NCBI GenBank assembly: GCA_937915755.1
Contig: CALGGR010000148.1
Span: 1 to 64,000, forward strand
Source: an uncultured Fretibacterium sp.
GTDB taxonomy: Bacteria; Synergistota; Synergistia; Synergistales; Aminobacteriaceae
Reading direction: 5' to 3'
DNA: 64,000 nt
Under the pieces are notes generated by a model. That model saw only the letters and a list, made by a program, of their open reading frames with translations, ran no database searches and had not been told where the DNA came from. Position 1 is the first letter of the stretch, and every line of letters begins with the position of its first letter. Shown here piece after piece: positions 25,535-34,791 of this stretch. Position numbers and translations under genes: made by a program.

Positions 25535-27181
25535 TCACGCATTGAGTTTCCGTGAGGCTGTCGCAATTACAAACATGGCAATCACAGCAATAATCATCAT
25601 GGCCGTATAGCCTCCATTACACCCTGACGATGACCCGCTCCCGTGCGATCTCTTTTCGAGAATGTCATACGCCGCCTTCACATCGAGAAGCCCCGTCCTG
25701 CTCACATGGCCGACTCCGTCAAACTGCTCATATGGCGCGTACATCTCCTCAGCCTCACGGGTAATCCTCACAATCTCAGCATCCCGCGACTCAGGAGGAA
25801 TAATCCCATTCTCTATATTCCCGTCTATTTCTCTTGTCTTCCGTGCAACTTGCCATTTCACGAAGCCTGCATAAGGATAAACGAGAGGATTCTTGTCCCT
25901 GTTCGCGCCCTCAAGCAACGCCGCCTTGATCTGCCCCGGTGTAGCGTCTGGATATGCCGACATGAGGAGTGCCGCCGCTCCCGTAACATGAGGTGCTGCC
26001 ATTGATGTCCCGTTCAAGACTCTGTACATCTCTTGAGCGCCGTCAATCTTAATCGGTGAGTAAGTGCTGAGAATGCCGAATCCCGGAGCTGCTATGTCGA
26101 CTTGATCGCCCCAGTTCGTGAAGAACGCCGCCGTGTCATCTGAAGCCATAGCTCCCACGACAATAAGGTTGTTCAGCCCGGTGAATGCCGCAGGGTAATG
26201 GTACGTACCCTTCTTGAAGCTGTCGCCTGAAGGTGCGTCAAACAGCGCGGGTGCTCCGGTCTCAATCCCTGAGTTTCCCGCCGCAACAACTATCAGCGTC
26301 CTGTTGAGGGAGTCGAGTGCCTGATATGCCATGTAATAGACATCATTCTGCATCTCCGAAGGCGTGAAGGGAAGCGCAGAACCAAGCGATAAATTCAGCG
26401 CGGCAAGTCTCATTTCTGGATTCCTTCTGAGAAGGCCGGCAATGTAATTCAGCCCGCGTATTTCGTAGCTGATAGTCTCAAAGGCGTTCTCAACGTCAAA
26501 AACTCTCACGGGTATTATCCTGACGTTCCAGTTCACACCCGCGATTCCGATTCCGTTATTGCCGACCGCGCCGATTGTACCCGCAATGTGAGTCCCATGC
26601 CCTTGGAAATCAGCGTCCCAGCTTCCGAACCTCACATCATATTCACCGCTCACAGTCTGAGTGTTGTAGCCGTATTCCCCCGCAATGTTGTCCGTTAGGT
26701 CAGGGTGCTTGTAGACTCCTGAGTCAACAACACAGGCGTAAATGTACTCAGTCCCGGTTGTCTTGTCCCACACGTCGGGGGCGTTAATGGCTTTGAGGCC
26801 CCAGCAGAGATCCGCGCTTGGGTCGTTGGGAACTTTTGCCGCGCTGAATGACTGACACTGAGTGTAGTAGTTGGGCGATGCCGTGATTACGTCGGGACAT
26901 GCTTTGAGGGACGCTATGAGTTCGTCGGTTGACATTGACGGCGAACGGACGAGGACGATGACTTTCCCCTCGATTTCGGATAACGTCTCGTAGCTTTCGG
27001 CAACAGACGCGCCAATCTCACCGACCGCCTCCGAAACGCTGACACTTGCCGCTGACATTTCAACGCCTTCGTGAACTCGGAAGACTGCGAGTGCTTCACC
27101 CTCCGCGTATGTCGCTGACCATGACGGAGAACACATAACAGTCAACATCAGCAACGATAGTACAAAAACTTTGCTTCTCAT
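25535..27181 (-). CDS. subtilisin-like serine protease with SYNERG-CTERM-like tail
   Basis: A secreted S8 peptidase of 548 residues. A signal peptide (MRSKVFVLSLLMLTVMCSPSWSA) precedes a propeptide-like domain (about 25-105). The catalytic triad is D in CVVDSGVYKHPDL (near 152), H in GHGTHIAGTIGA (near 195) and S in NGTSMAAPHVTGAAALL (near 393). After a linker, the C-terminus has GSSSGCNGGY, a hydrophobic helix (MMIIAVIAMFVIATA) and a basic end, the layout of the SYNERG-CTERM sorting signal. This supports a Synergistota host and cell-surface processing. It lies 43 bases upstream of the binding-protein gene on the same strand. Confidence 0.92.
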   Translation of the reverse strand: MRSKVFVLSLLMLTVMCSPSWSATYAEGEALAVFRVHEGVEMSAASVSVSEAVGEIGASVAESYETLSEIEGKVIVLVRSPSMSTDELIASLKACPDVITASPNYYTQCQSFSAAKVPNDPSADLCWGLKAINAPDVWDKTTGTEYIYACVVDSGVYKHPDLTDNIAGEYGYNTQTVSGEYDVRFGSWDADFQGHGTHIAGTIGAVGNNGIGIAGVNWNVRIIPVRVFDVENAFETISYEIRGLNYIAGLLRRNPEMRLAALNLSLGSALPFTPSEMQNDVYYMAYQALDSLNRTLIVVAAGNSGIETGAPALFDAPSGDSFKKGTYHYPAAFTGLNNLIVVGAMASDDTAAFFTNWGDQVDIAAPGFGILSTYSPIKIDGAQEMYRVLNGTSMAAPHVTGAAALLMSAYPDATPGQIKAALLEGANRDKNPLVYPYAGFVKWQVARKTREIDGNIENGIIPPESRDAEIVRITREAEEMYAPYEQFDGVGHVSRTGLLDVKAAYDILEKRSHGSGSSSGCNGGYTAMMIIAVIAMFVIATASRKLNA

Positions 27182-27200
27182 GGAAAATTCCTCCTTATGA

Positions 27201-28553
27201 TTATTTTAACATCTCTATCTTTTTGTCCCACCCTGCGCGAACTATGTGAATTGTCATCAAAGTTGTACATACAATCCAGCCCAGAGGATAGCCTATTGCG
27301 ATGAAGTAAACCGACTCAGTGAGCCTCGAAATGATGAACAAATATATCTGCCTGAAAACTACGAATGACATCAGCATAATTATCATCGGGCTTCTTGAAT
27401 CTCCGACTCCCCTTAATGCTCCCGCCTGAATCTGGTCAGTTGAGTTTATCGGGTCGAAGAAACTGTTGAGACGTATGAATAACACCGCGAATCCCAAGAC
27501 CGCCGCGTTCTGATTAAACAGCCTCGCAATGTACGGCGCGAAAATATACAGGCACGTTATGATACAGGCTGAGATTCCCCACGATATGCATAGCCCGTTG
27601 AGGAGCCCCTTTCTGATCCGTTCAGGCTTCCTTGCTCCTGCGTTCTGACCGACGAAGGTTGTAACCGCCATTGCCATGCTCTGAGTCGGAAGTATAACGA
27701 AAGCGTCAACACGCGCATAAATTCCCCAGCCCGCTGTCGATGCAGCGCCGTAAGCATTGATGTATGACTGCACAAAGACGTTCGAGAATGACGTTACGGC
27801 CATCTGGAAGCCCGCAGGGAATCCCACAGAGATGATCCTCCGTAAAATCCTAGTGTCAATTTTCATCTCGTGCCATGAAAGACTGTGAACCTCATGGCTG
27901 TTGAAGAGTATCCAGAATATTATTATCCCTGAGACTAACTGCGCTATTATCGTCGCGTATGCTACCCCCGCAACTCCAAGCCCGAAATTTATCACGAACA
28001 GCAGATCGAGAAATATGTTGAGAATTGACGCGAGTATCAGGAAGTACAAAGGACGCTTTGAGTCGCCGACTGCACGAAGAATTGCGCTTCCCATGTTGTA
28101 GAGCATAGTCCCTCCAAGACCCAGCGAGAATATTTGAAGATATACGACAGCTTCACGGAAGACTGACTCGGGAGTGTTCATCATTCGCAGGAGGTGAGGT
28201 GTCGAGAAGTATCCTATCGCTGAGATTATTATCGCCATGATTACTGCGGAGACCACTGCGGTGTGAGTTGACTTGCGGAGATTGGGAATGTCTTTTGCCC
28301 CGAAGTATTGCGAGATTACGACGCTTGCTCCCATTGTGAGGCCGATGAAAAGTCCGATTAACGTGATTACTATCGGGATTGTCGACGTTACCGCGCCAAG
28401 AGCATCAGCACCGACGAAATTCCCCACCACTATGCTGTCTACTGTGTTATAGAGCTGCTGGAATATATTACCGATGAAAAGAGGGAACGCGAAGCTCACG
28501 AGGTGCTTCCAGATCGTCCCGTCCGTCATGTCCTTTACGGTTGAATGTGGCAA
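27201..28553 (-). CDS. MATE family efflux transporter
   Basis: A 450-residue inner-membrane protein with about twelve hydrophobic helices. N-terminal landmarks of the MATE family are PLFIGNIFQQLYNTVDSIVVGNFVGADALGAV, here split across helices 1 and 2, and GLTMGASVVISQYFGAKD. Repeat symmetry appears with FVGQNAGARKPERIRKGL in the second half. The family exports drugs and toxic cations using sodium or proton gradients; the substrate is not known. It starts upstream of the subtilase and is divergent from miaA. Confidence 0.93.
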   Translation of the reverse strand: MPHSTVKDMTDGTIWKHLVSFAFPLFIGNIFQQLYNTVDSIVVGNFVGADALGAVTSTIPIVITLIGLFIGLTMGASVVISQYFGAKDIPNLRKSTHTAVVSAVIMAIIISAIGYFSTPHLLRMMNTPESVFREAVVYLQIFSLGLGGTMLYNMGSAILRAVGDSKRPLYFLILASILNIFLDLLFVINFGLGVAGVAYATIIAQLVSGIIIFWILFNSHEVHSLSWHEMKIDTRILRRIISVGFPAGFQMAVTSFSNVFVQSYINAYGAASTAGWGIYARVDAFVILPTQSMAMAVTTFVGQNAGARKPERIRKGLLNGLCISWGISACIITCLYIFAPYIARLFNQNAAVLGFAVLFIRLNSFFDPINSTDQIQAGALRGVGDSRSPMIIMLMSFVVFRQIYLFIISRLTESVYFIAIGYPLGWIVCTTLMTIHIVRAGWDKKIEMLK

Positions 28554-28614
28554 ATTTGCTCTCCCCTTTTTGCAATATTATACCCTTGCATTTTTAGAGT
28601 TTGTGTTATAATTC

Positions 28615-28622
28615 ATCTCACT
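28615..28622 (+). promoter_or_regulatory. extended -10 promoter of the miaA-ispH-S1 operon
   Basis: TGTTATAAT ends 43 bases before the miaA ATG in the divergent spacer with the MATE gene. The -35 region (TTAGAG) is weak. Confidence 0.45.
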
Positions 28623-28664
28623 TGATTTTTATCATGTTTTGTTAAATGAGGTCTTATTGCTTTC

Positions 28665-29609
28665 ATGAATAGGCAGCCCGTAGTTGCTTTAATCGGAGCT
28701 ACGGCCGTAGGGAAAACGGCTCTGAGTTTATCCGTTGCAGAAAAATTAAACGCTGAAGTAATATCAGTAGACTCACGTCAGGTCTATCGTTACATGGATG
28801 TGGGAACTGATAAGGTTTCAGTCTCATTGCGCCGTGAAATCCCTCATCACCTCATTGACATAGTTGACCCCGACGAGAAGTTCACAGTCTCAGACTTCGC
28901 GGAAAAAGCTTCCCAAGCAGTCTCAAGAATTTTAGCCCGAAAGCGGATTCCTCTATTTGTCGGCGGAACTCCGTTCTATTACAACGCCCTCTTTCATGCC
29001 TCGCTTAATGCTGACCTCCCTTCAGATTCTGACGTTCGAGGAAAATATGAGGCACTCGCAAATTCACAGGGAGCTGAATTGCTGCACATGAGGCTTGCGG
29101 AAGTTGACCCGGACACTGCAGGAAGGCTCCACAAGAATGACATTCAAAGGGTTACGAGGGCACTTGAGATTTATGACCTCACGGGAAAAGCTCCGTCGCA
29201 GATTTACAGCGAAGGCACGAAAAGGGATTACGGCTTCGATATTCTCTATATTGGGTTGTCGCGCTCAAGGCAGGAATTATTCGAGCGAATCGAAATCAGG
29301 CTAGAGCAGGAATATTCATCGGACTTTCCGGCGGAAGTTGAGTGGCTTCTGGATCATGGCTTTGATGACAGATTCAACCCGCTTAAAGGTCTGGGTTACA
29401 AGGAGCTTATCGACTATAGCAGAGGGAAATTAACGTTCCCAGATGCGCTTGAAATATCTATATCACGGACAAAGGCATTTTGCAGACGCCAGCAGACATG
29501 GTTCAAGAAGTTCGCGCCTGTTTTGTGGTTCGACATGTCGGAGTCCAGCCACGAGGATGAAATCATAAACGCAATCAACAAACATATTCACAAAGAGGAC
29601 GCTTCATAA
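28665..29609 (+). CDS. miaA: tRNA dimethylallyltransferase
   Basis: Transfers the dimethylallyl group from DMAPP to N6 of A37 in tRNAs that read UNN codons. It has the P-loop GATAVGKTALS, the signature ISVDSRQVYRYMDVGTDK, HHLIDIVDPDEKFTVSDF, VGGTPFYYNALF and the C-terminal SRTKAFCRRQQTWFK. The 314-residue length is normal. Its stop overlaps the ispH start by one base (TAATG), linking isoprenoid donor synthesis and tRNA modification in one operon. Confidence 0.96.
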   Translation: MNRQPVVALIGATAVGKTALSLSVAEKLNAEVISVDSRQVYRYMDVGTDKVSVSLRREIPHHLIDIVDPDEKFTVSDFAEKASQAVSRILARKRIPLFVGGTPFYYNALFHASLNADLPSDSDVRGKYEALANSQGAELLHMRLAEVDPDTAGRLHKNDIQRVTRALEIYDLTGKAPSQIYSEGTKRDYGFDILYIGLSRSRQELFERIEIRLEQEYSSDFPAEVEWLLDHGFDDRFNPLKGLGYKELIDYSRGKLTFPDALEISISRTKAFCRRQQTWFKKFAPVLWFDMSESSHEDEIINAINKHIHKEDAS

Positions 29610-30484
29610 TGATAATCATGGCCGAACATGCCGGTTTCTGCTTCGGTGTGAAACGTGCAGTTGACGCAATCTCTGAAGCCCTTAGAAGCAATCCCGAAGT
29701 CTGGACGATTGGGCTTCCCATTCACAACCCTCAGGAAGTCTCACGCCTTGAGGCAATGGGTCTAAGAGTCGCCGATAATGACTCAGAGATACCTTCGGGG
29801 GCAAAGGTCTTAATCCGTGCTCATGGTGAACCTCTTGAAGTTTTGGAGAGGCTGAAGGCCAGGGGAGTCGATGTTGTTGACATGACATGCCCGTTTGTCA
29901 GAAAGGCTCAGGAGAAAGCTGCCACACTCTCGCGGGAAGGCTATCACGTTGTTCTCTTGGGCGACAAGAATCATCCCGAAATCAAGGGCATACTCGGCCA
30001 TGTTTCAGACAATAACAACGCTGAAGTCATAGCGAATGAGAACGAAGCATCAAGCGTAAAGTTTCACCCAAAGACAGCACTGATCTCACAGACTACTCAA
30101 CGTGAGGAAAGGCTCGAAAAAGTTGCGGGCATTCTAGTCGGAAAGTCTCAGGAGCTTAGAGTGTGCAACACAATCTGCAAGGCTACTGCACAGCGTCAGG
30201 AAGCAGTACGCGAACTTGTCAGGAATAATCACATTGACGGCGTTGTGCTGATCGGCGGGAAATCAAGTGCGAACACAGGAAAGCTCCGTGATATTCTCGA
30301 GGCAGAGGGCGTTAGTGTCCTTTGGGTCGAAGATGAGAACGAGATAGCGGAAAATTCGGACTGGTTCGCGGATAAATTTATGGTTGGTATTGCTGCGGGG
30401 GCGAGCACTCCCGAATGGCTTATCGATAAAATCAAAAATATTATTGCGGCAAAGCAGGATTCACAGGGGGTATTGATTCACTGA
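29609..30484 (+). CDS. ispH: 4-hydroxy-3-methylbut-2-enyl diphosphate reductase
   Basis: A [4Fe-4S] enzyme for the last MEP-pathway step, making IPP and DMAPP. The three cluster cysteines lie in GFCFGVKRAVDA (near residue 12), DMTCPFVRKAQ and CNTICKATAQRQ. Substrate contacts are in RAHGEP and GDKNHPEIKGI. The C-terminus shows GIAAGASTPEWLIDKI. At 291 residues it is of usual length. It overlaps both neighbours by a single base, and its product DMAPP is the substrate of MiaA. Confidence 0.96.
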   Translation: MIIMAEHAGFCFGVKRAVDAISEALRSNPEVWTIGLPIHNPQEVSRLEAMGLRVADNDSEIPSGAKVLIRAHGEPLEVLERLKARGVDVVDMTCPFVRKAQEKAATLSREGYHVVLLGDKNHPEIKGILGHVSDNNNAEVIANENEASSVKFHPKTALISQTTQREERLEKVAGILVGKSQELRVCNTICKATAQRQEAVRELVRNNHIDGVVLIGGKSSANTGKLRDILEAEGVSVLWVEDENEIAENSDWFADKFMVGIAAGASTPEWLIDKIKNIIAAKQDSQGVLIH

Positions 30485-32100
30485 TGGAGAATCAGCAGGA
30501 AGTTATGCAGGAAGCAACACAGGAAGCACCAGCTCAGGAAGTTAAGACAGAAGTCCAAGAGCCTGAGACTATGCAGGAAGTTCTCGACAAGTACGGCGAC
30601 AACGTACATTTCCGACGAGGCGAAGTTCGCAAAGGCACCATCATCAGTAAGAGCGAAAACGGTTACTTGATTGATGTAGGCTTCAAGTGCGAGGGTGTCC
30701 TCCCGATGAAGGAATACACGAACCACGTCCTCATTGAAGAGCCAGACTCAGAGCCAAAACCCGGCGATACGATAGATGTCGAGATAGTCAGCGTAAGAGA
30801 CGGCGACGACGCGCAGCTCCTTCTTTCACGATGGCACAACGAGTTCGACAAGAGATGGGACGCTCTTTCTTCAGCGTTGAAGGAAAATCCCGTCATCGAA
30901 GTCAAGGGAGTCAGCAAGGTCAAGGGCGGACTCATGGTGAATGCGGGAGGTCTCGAGGCGTTTATACCCGTATCACAGCTCACTCTCGCAGGAAGAGGCG
31001 CGAACCCTCAGAATTTCGTCGGACAGACTCTGACCGTCAAAGTCTTAGACCTCGACAAGAGAAAGCACAGGCTCGTATTTTCACGAAGGTCTCTCCTTGA
31101 AGAAGCTGAGAACGAGCGCAAAGCAAAATTCTATGAGCGCGTTCATGAGGGCGATGTCGTTGAGGGAGAAGTCTCAAGCCTCACTGATTTCGGCGTATTC
31201 GTAAACATCGGCGAGATGGATGGCCTCGTTCACCTCACTGAGATTACGTGGAAGCGTTCCTTCAAGATTAAGGACATGTTCAAGAAGGGCGACAAGGTTA
31301 CTGTCAAAGTAATCGGGATTGACCGCGAGAAGGACAGAATCTCCCTCAGCATGAAGCAGGTTGCCGGAGATCCTTGGGACACAGTAGACCAGCGCATCCA
31401 TAAGGGCGACGTTATGACCGGAACTGTAAGCAACCTCACGGATTTCGGCGCATTCGTTGAGATTGAGCCGGGAATTGAGGGACTTGTACATGTCGGCGAT
31501 ATTTCGTGGACGAGGATCAAGAAGCCCCGCGATGTTCTCAAGAAGGGGCAGGAACTTGAGGTCGTTGTCCTTGATGTTGACATGGAGAAGAAGCGCATCA
31601 GTCTCGGCTGCAAACAGCTCAATGACCCGTGGAACGACATCGACAAGAAGTACGTTGCTGGTCAGGACATCGCGGTTAAGGTCGTACGTCTTGCTGACTT
31701 CGGCGCGTTCGTCGAGGTTGAGGAAGGTGTCGAGGCTTTAATCCACATCTCACAGCTCAGCAGGAAGAGAGTCGAGAAGCCCGCTGATGTTCTTCAGGAA
31801 GGCCAGGAAGTTACGGCAAGAATCCTTGAGGTCAACCCTGAGCAGCGCAGAATGAGGCTCTCACTGAGCGCACTTGAACCTGCACCGGAACCAGAACCAG
31901 TCCCAGTACGTGAGGAACGTGAAGCTGGAAGACCAGAAGGAAGACCCGAACGTTCAGAACGCGGAGAACGAAGAGAGCGCAAAGGCAAGGGCGGACGTTC
32001 AAGGAGCTTCAGGGAGTCGGCAGGCTACGAGGACGACAGCGAGGCTATGGATTACAATCCTTTCGCAGAAGCCTTCAAGGGTACAGAGTGGAATCAGTAG
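30484..32100 (+). CDS. rpsA: 30S ribosomal protein S1-like protein with five S1 domains
   Basis: An RNA-binding protein of 538 residues. After a Glu/Gln-rich N-terminal extension, five S1 motifs begin near residues 43, 130, 216, 303 and 388. Domains 3-5 are the best conserved (TDFGVFVNIGEMDGLVHLTEI, TDFGAFVEIEPGIEGLVH, ADFGAFVEVEEGVEALIHISQLS). The tail is rich in Arg and Glu (GRPEGRPERSERGERRER) and likely disordered. Its place after ispH is typical of anaerobic Gram-negative-type bacteria and Firmicutes. It probably aids mRNA loading on the 30S subunit. Confidence 0.92.
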   Translation: MENQQEVMQEATQEAPAQEVKTEVQEPETMQEVLDKYGDNVHFRRGEVRKGTIISKSENGYLIDVGFKCEGVLPMKEYTNHVLIEEPDSEPKPGDTIDVEIVSVRDGDDAQLLLSRWHNEFDKRWDALSSALKENPVIEVKGVSKVKGGLMVNAGGLEAFIPVSQLTLAGRGANPQNFVGQTLTVKVLDLDKRKHRLVFSRRSLLEEAENERKAKFYERVHEGDVVEGEVSSLTDFGVFVNIGEMDGLVHLTEITWKRSFKIKDMFKKGDKVTVKVIGIDREKDRISLSMKQVAGDPWDTVDQRIHKGDVMTGTVSNLTDFGAFVEIEPGIEGLVHVGDISWTRIKKPRDVLKKGQELEVVVLDVDMEKKRISLGCKQLNDPWNDIDKKYVAGQDIAVKVVRLADFGAFVEVEEGVEALIHISQLSRKRVEKPADVLQEGQEVTARILEVNPEQRRMRLSLSALEPAPEPEPVPVREEREAGRPEGRPERSERGERRERKGKGGRSRSFRESAGYEDDSEAMDYNPFAEAFKGTEWNQ

Positions 32101-32121
32101 ACGTAACACAGAAATTTTCAG

Positions 32122-32155
32122 CGGTCTCTCCAAATTCAGGGGAGGCCGTTTTTTG
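32122..32155 (+). terminator. intrinsic terminator of the miaA-ispH-S1 operon
   Basis: A 10-bp stem CGGTCTCTCC / GGGGAGGCCG (with three G-T pairs) is followed by TTTTTT. It ends just before the convergent sulfite-reductase-like gene. Confidence 0.85.
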
Positions 32156-32162
32156 TAGACTT

Positions 32163-33020
32163 TTAACCTGCTTCAAGAATCACGCGCCGAAACTCCTCAG
32201 CACCTACGCGCTCAATGGTGTACCTGAGACGTTCACCGGCTTTTCCGTTGTCCTCAAAGAACTTCATGGCTGCATCACAGACTGCGATTAGTCTCGCCTT
32301 ATCCTCAATGAATGGGATTATGACTTCGCCCTGAGCTATCCTGTTTCCGAAAGTTCCGCCGAAACTCACGACGTAACCCTCCGTTCCTTCGATGCTTCCG
32401 GAAGGGCATGACCTCACGCACTTTCCGCAGTTCACGCATTCAGAGGCATTGATGTTTACAGTTCCGTCCGAGATTGAGATTGCACCGCGCTTGCAGACCT
32501 TCTCACATTTCCCGCAGTGTACGCAGTTCTCAGGCTTCCATTCTGGTTTTATTCCTCCCTTTATGCCGATGTCGTTCTCCTCAGCTTTGAGACAGTTGTT
32601 CGGGCAGCCAGTTACTCCAATCTTGAACTTGTGCGGCAAATCTCGCCCGTAATATCTGTCCCTCAGTTCCTCCGCAAGCCCCTGCGTCTCAATGCAGCCG
32701 TTCAGACATATAGCATTACCCTGACACGCTGTTATCGTCCTCACACGCGGCCCGCTGGCTCCAAGCATCACTCCGCCTTCCGCAAGTGCTGACTTCACAG
32801 CTTCTATGTCCTCATACTCTATGTACGGAATCTCAATGCCCTGCCTCGAAGTCAAGTGTATATATCCGCGGCCGTACTTCTTTGACACTTCCGTTATTGC
32901 CGCGAGCTGTTCTGCTTTTACATGGCCTCCAGTTATTCCGAGCCTCATCGAGAAATATTCCACTGGACGCTGACGCATAAAACCGTTCTTCTTCAGCCCA
33001 GCATAGTCTATATCGCTCAT
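32163..33020 (-). CDS. sulfite/nitrite reductase-like siroheme protein with ferredoxin domain
   Basis: A 285-residue protein similar to anaerobic sulfite reductase subunit C and related small siroheme reductases. A ferredoxin-like half domain (VEYFSMRLGITGGHVKAEQL, GYIHLTSRQGIEIPYI) leads to the siroheme/[4Fe-4S] cysteines in ACQGNAICLNGCIETQGL and GVTGCPNNCLKAEENDIGI. An inserted 2x[4Fe-4S] module has CVHCGKCEKVC and CVNCGKCVRSCP. The start is ATG 33020 behind GGGGAGGTAAAAGA. No AsrA or AsrB partners are present. Being downstream of a YeiH-type exporter and a Cys-rich leader suggests sulfite or sulfur-compound metabolism. Confidence 0.87.
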   Translation of the reverse strand: MSDIDYAGLKKNGFMRQRPVEYFSMRLGITGGHVKAEQLAAITEVSKKYGRGYIHLTSRQGIEIPYIEYEDIEAVKSALAEGGVMLGASGPRVRTITACQGNAICLNGCIETQGLAEELRDRYYGRDLPHKFKIGVTGCPNNCLKAEENDIGIKGGIKPEWKPENCVHCGKCEKVCKRGAISISDGTVNINASECVNCGKCVRSCPSGSIEGTEGYVVSFGGTFGNRIAQGEVIIPFIEDKARLIAVCDAAMKFFEDNGKAGERLRYTIERVGAEEFRRVILEAG

Positions 33021-33024
33021 TCTT

Positions 33025-33318
33025 TTACCTCCCCTTTCCGTCAACCCACAAAAGGAATCTATACATTGCCCAACCCCATATCAGGAACAACGCGATTATT
33101 ACCCACATTGACACGGGAGATTTATACGCCTCCGAGTTCACGTACCTGTCAAACTCCGGAATGTCCGCGTAATAATATGCCCCCGCCCCGAAGTCGAGGC
33201 CTTCAACAAGTCCCAGACCGTTCACCATTATGTAGACTGCAAGAATAACGGACAGGACGAAAATCAAACCTGCTGTTATCTTCAAGGCTCTGTCTCTCAA
33301 TCCTGCCCGCCTCCTCAA
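33025..33318 (-). CDS. small two-helix membrane protein
   Basis: Not recognised. The 97 residues predict a basic N-terminus, a first helix (LKITAGLIFVLSVILAVYIMV), a Tyr/Ala-rich loop (GAGAYYYADIPEFDRYV) and a second helix (VSMWVIIALFLIWGWAMYRFL). It lies between the exporter gene, whose stop is three bases upstream, and the reductase gene, four bases downstream, so it belongs to the same operon and may be an accessory subunit of the exporter. This pairing is inference. Confidence 0.75.
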   Translation of the reverse strand: MRRRAGLRDRALKITAGLIFVLSVILAVYIMVNGLGLVEGLDFGAGAYYYADIPEFDRYVNSEAYKSPVSMWVIIALFLIWGWAMYRFLLWVDGKGR

Positions 33319-33321
33319 AGA

Positions 33322-34626
33322 TCACTGTGCAATCGTCGGAAGAGGGAAGAATCTCCCGCTCAATGCAACGTAGACAACCGCGAACGTCAGCACTATGTTG
33401 AAGAGCTGGCCGACTACGTAAAGCGTCAAGGGTTTACCGCCCGATACCTGCTCTTTGAGTTCCCGGAAGTTCGTACTAAGCCCGATGCTCGTGAATGCAA
33501 GAACGAATGCCCAGTTCTTATACTGATCCAAGAGTTTGTTGACGGAGTTCACCAACGGCCTGCCGAAAATTGGCTGAACTATGAATGACGCAATCAGTGA
33601 AGCCGCGAAGAAACCGAGTATGAATTTCGGAAGCCTTGTCCAGATTTCTGATGCTGAGACTTTGTGAGACTTTCCTCCACTTCTAGCGGTGAAAAATACA
33701 GCCACAGCAAACGCGATGAACCCAATCAAAATATTCTGTATCGACTTCACGAGAACCGCCGTAGTCTGACCGAGCTTCCCTAAAGCCGTACCTGCTACAG
33801 TTACCGCTCCCGTTGAGTCAACTGTTCCTCCGATTAACGCGCCCCCGATAAGTTCGCCGAGACCGAGCCAGCGGATTATCACAGGCTCAAGAACCATCAT
33901 TATCACCGTGAAGATGATCGAGATTGACACCGCGAGTGACAGGTCGGTCTTCTTAGCGTCAGATGCCGCCGCAGTTGCTATTGCCGCTGATGTTCCGCAA
34001 ACCGACGTCGCCGATGCTATCGTTATGACGAAGGGATCATTGTCGATTTTCAGCACCTTTCGGCCGAAGTACCACATAAAGATTATCACCAAAGGCGTTA
34101 CACCCCACGCTATTGCGAGACCGTAAAGCCCGAAGTTCACGATGTTCGAGAACAGAACCGAGAAGCCCATCACGACGAGACCGGTCTTGATGTAATACTC
34201 GGTCTGAATCGCAGGCTTCAAGAAGTCAGGGACACCGACAGTGTTCGACACAAGAAGCCCTATGAAGAGAGCGAAGAATGCCCACTCAAGATAGCGGCTT
34301 GCCTCGTATTCCGCACTGATGAGCCTCACTATCACCGCAAGAACGAAGAGTGCCGTGAAACCCGCAAAGAATCTCAGCGCACTTTCACCCTTCATCTTTG
34401 CGCCCGCCGTGAAGAGAACCGCAAGAATGACGAAAGTCCTAGCAAGCCTCGACAACGAAGCATCGCTGAACTGCCCCGAGAGTTCCGAGAAATTGTGCCA
34501 CGTCTTGAAGCTGAACGCCGCGAAGTCAATCCCCGAAAGCGTTATTGCCAGACCTGCCGCAATCATGATGAAGCCGAGTATGTTTGCCGCAGAATCCTCC
34601 GATGAATACCACTTTTTGCCGACCAT
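33322..34626 (-). CDS. yeiH: YeiH-family putative sulfate exporter
   Basis: A 434-residue inner-membrane protein of the UPF0324/YeiH family, with about ten to eleven helices. Diagnostic regions are YIKTGLVVMGFSVLFSNIV, ASATSVCGTSAAIATA, GLGELIGGALIGGTVDSTGAVT and FTSIGLSTNFRELK. Members are annotated as putative sulfate exporters and occur with sulfonate- or sulfite-metabolising genes; transport has not been firmly shown for the family. ATG follows CCAGGAGGCTTTTTT. Two hairpins and a Cys/Met-rich leader peptide lie upstream, so expression is probably controlled by attenuation. Confidence 0.87.
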   Translation of the reverse strand: MVGKKWYSSEDSAANILGFIMIAAGLAITLSGIDFAAFSFKTWHNFSELSGQFSDASLSRLARTFVILAVLFTAGAKMKGESALRFFAGFTALFVLAVIVRLISAEYEASRYLEWAFFALFIGLLVSNTVGVPDFLKPAIQTEYYIKTGLVVMGFSVLFSNIVNFGLYGLAIAWGVTPLVIIFMWYFGRKVLKIDNDPFVITIASATSVCGTSAAIATAAASDAKKTDLSLAVSISIIFTVIMMVLEPVIIRWLGLGELIGGALIGGTVDSTGAVTVAGTALGKLGQTTAVLVKSIQNILIGFIAFAVAVFFTARSGGKSHKVSASEIWTRLPKFILGFFAASLIASFIVQPIFGRPLVNSVNKLLDQYKNWAFVLAFTSIGLSTNFRELKEQVSGGKPLTLYVVGQLFNIVLTFAVVYVALSGRFFPLPTIAQ

Positions 34627-34668
34627 AAAAAAGCCTCCTGGATATAAAATATAGTATCTATGTTAAAG

Positions 34669-34715
34669 AAAAAACAAAGCCGGAAACGTCCATTCCCTAC
34701 ATGGCATCTCCGGCT
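34669..34715 (-). terminator. attenuator hairpin 2 before the YeiH gene
   Basis: On the minus strand AGCCGGA pairs with TTCCGGCT (34678-34715) and is followed by TTTGTTTTTT, 43 bases before the YeiH start. It lies within the same transcript as the leader peptide, so it can only act as a conditional terminator. Confidence 0.8.
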
Positions 34716-34732
34716 ATTGTTTACACACACAC

Positions 34733-34765
34733 AAAAACAGAGTGCCGCTCCTCACGTACACCCTG
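34733..34765 (-). terminator. attenuator hairpin 1 before the YeiH gene
   Basis: On the minus strand CAGGGTG pairs with CACTCTG (7 bp, one G-T) around a 14-base loop and is followed by TTTTTGTG. It starts 27 bases after the leader-peptide stop codon. Confidence 0.65.
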
Positions 34766-34791
34766 TTGGTTTCAGTCCTGTGTCTTTACTT

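Noticed and set aside
31174..31646. Long minus-strand frames across the S1 gene
   Set aside because: They are shadow frames of repeated S1 domains with high codon bias; no start signals.
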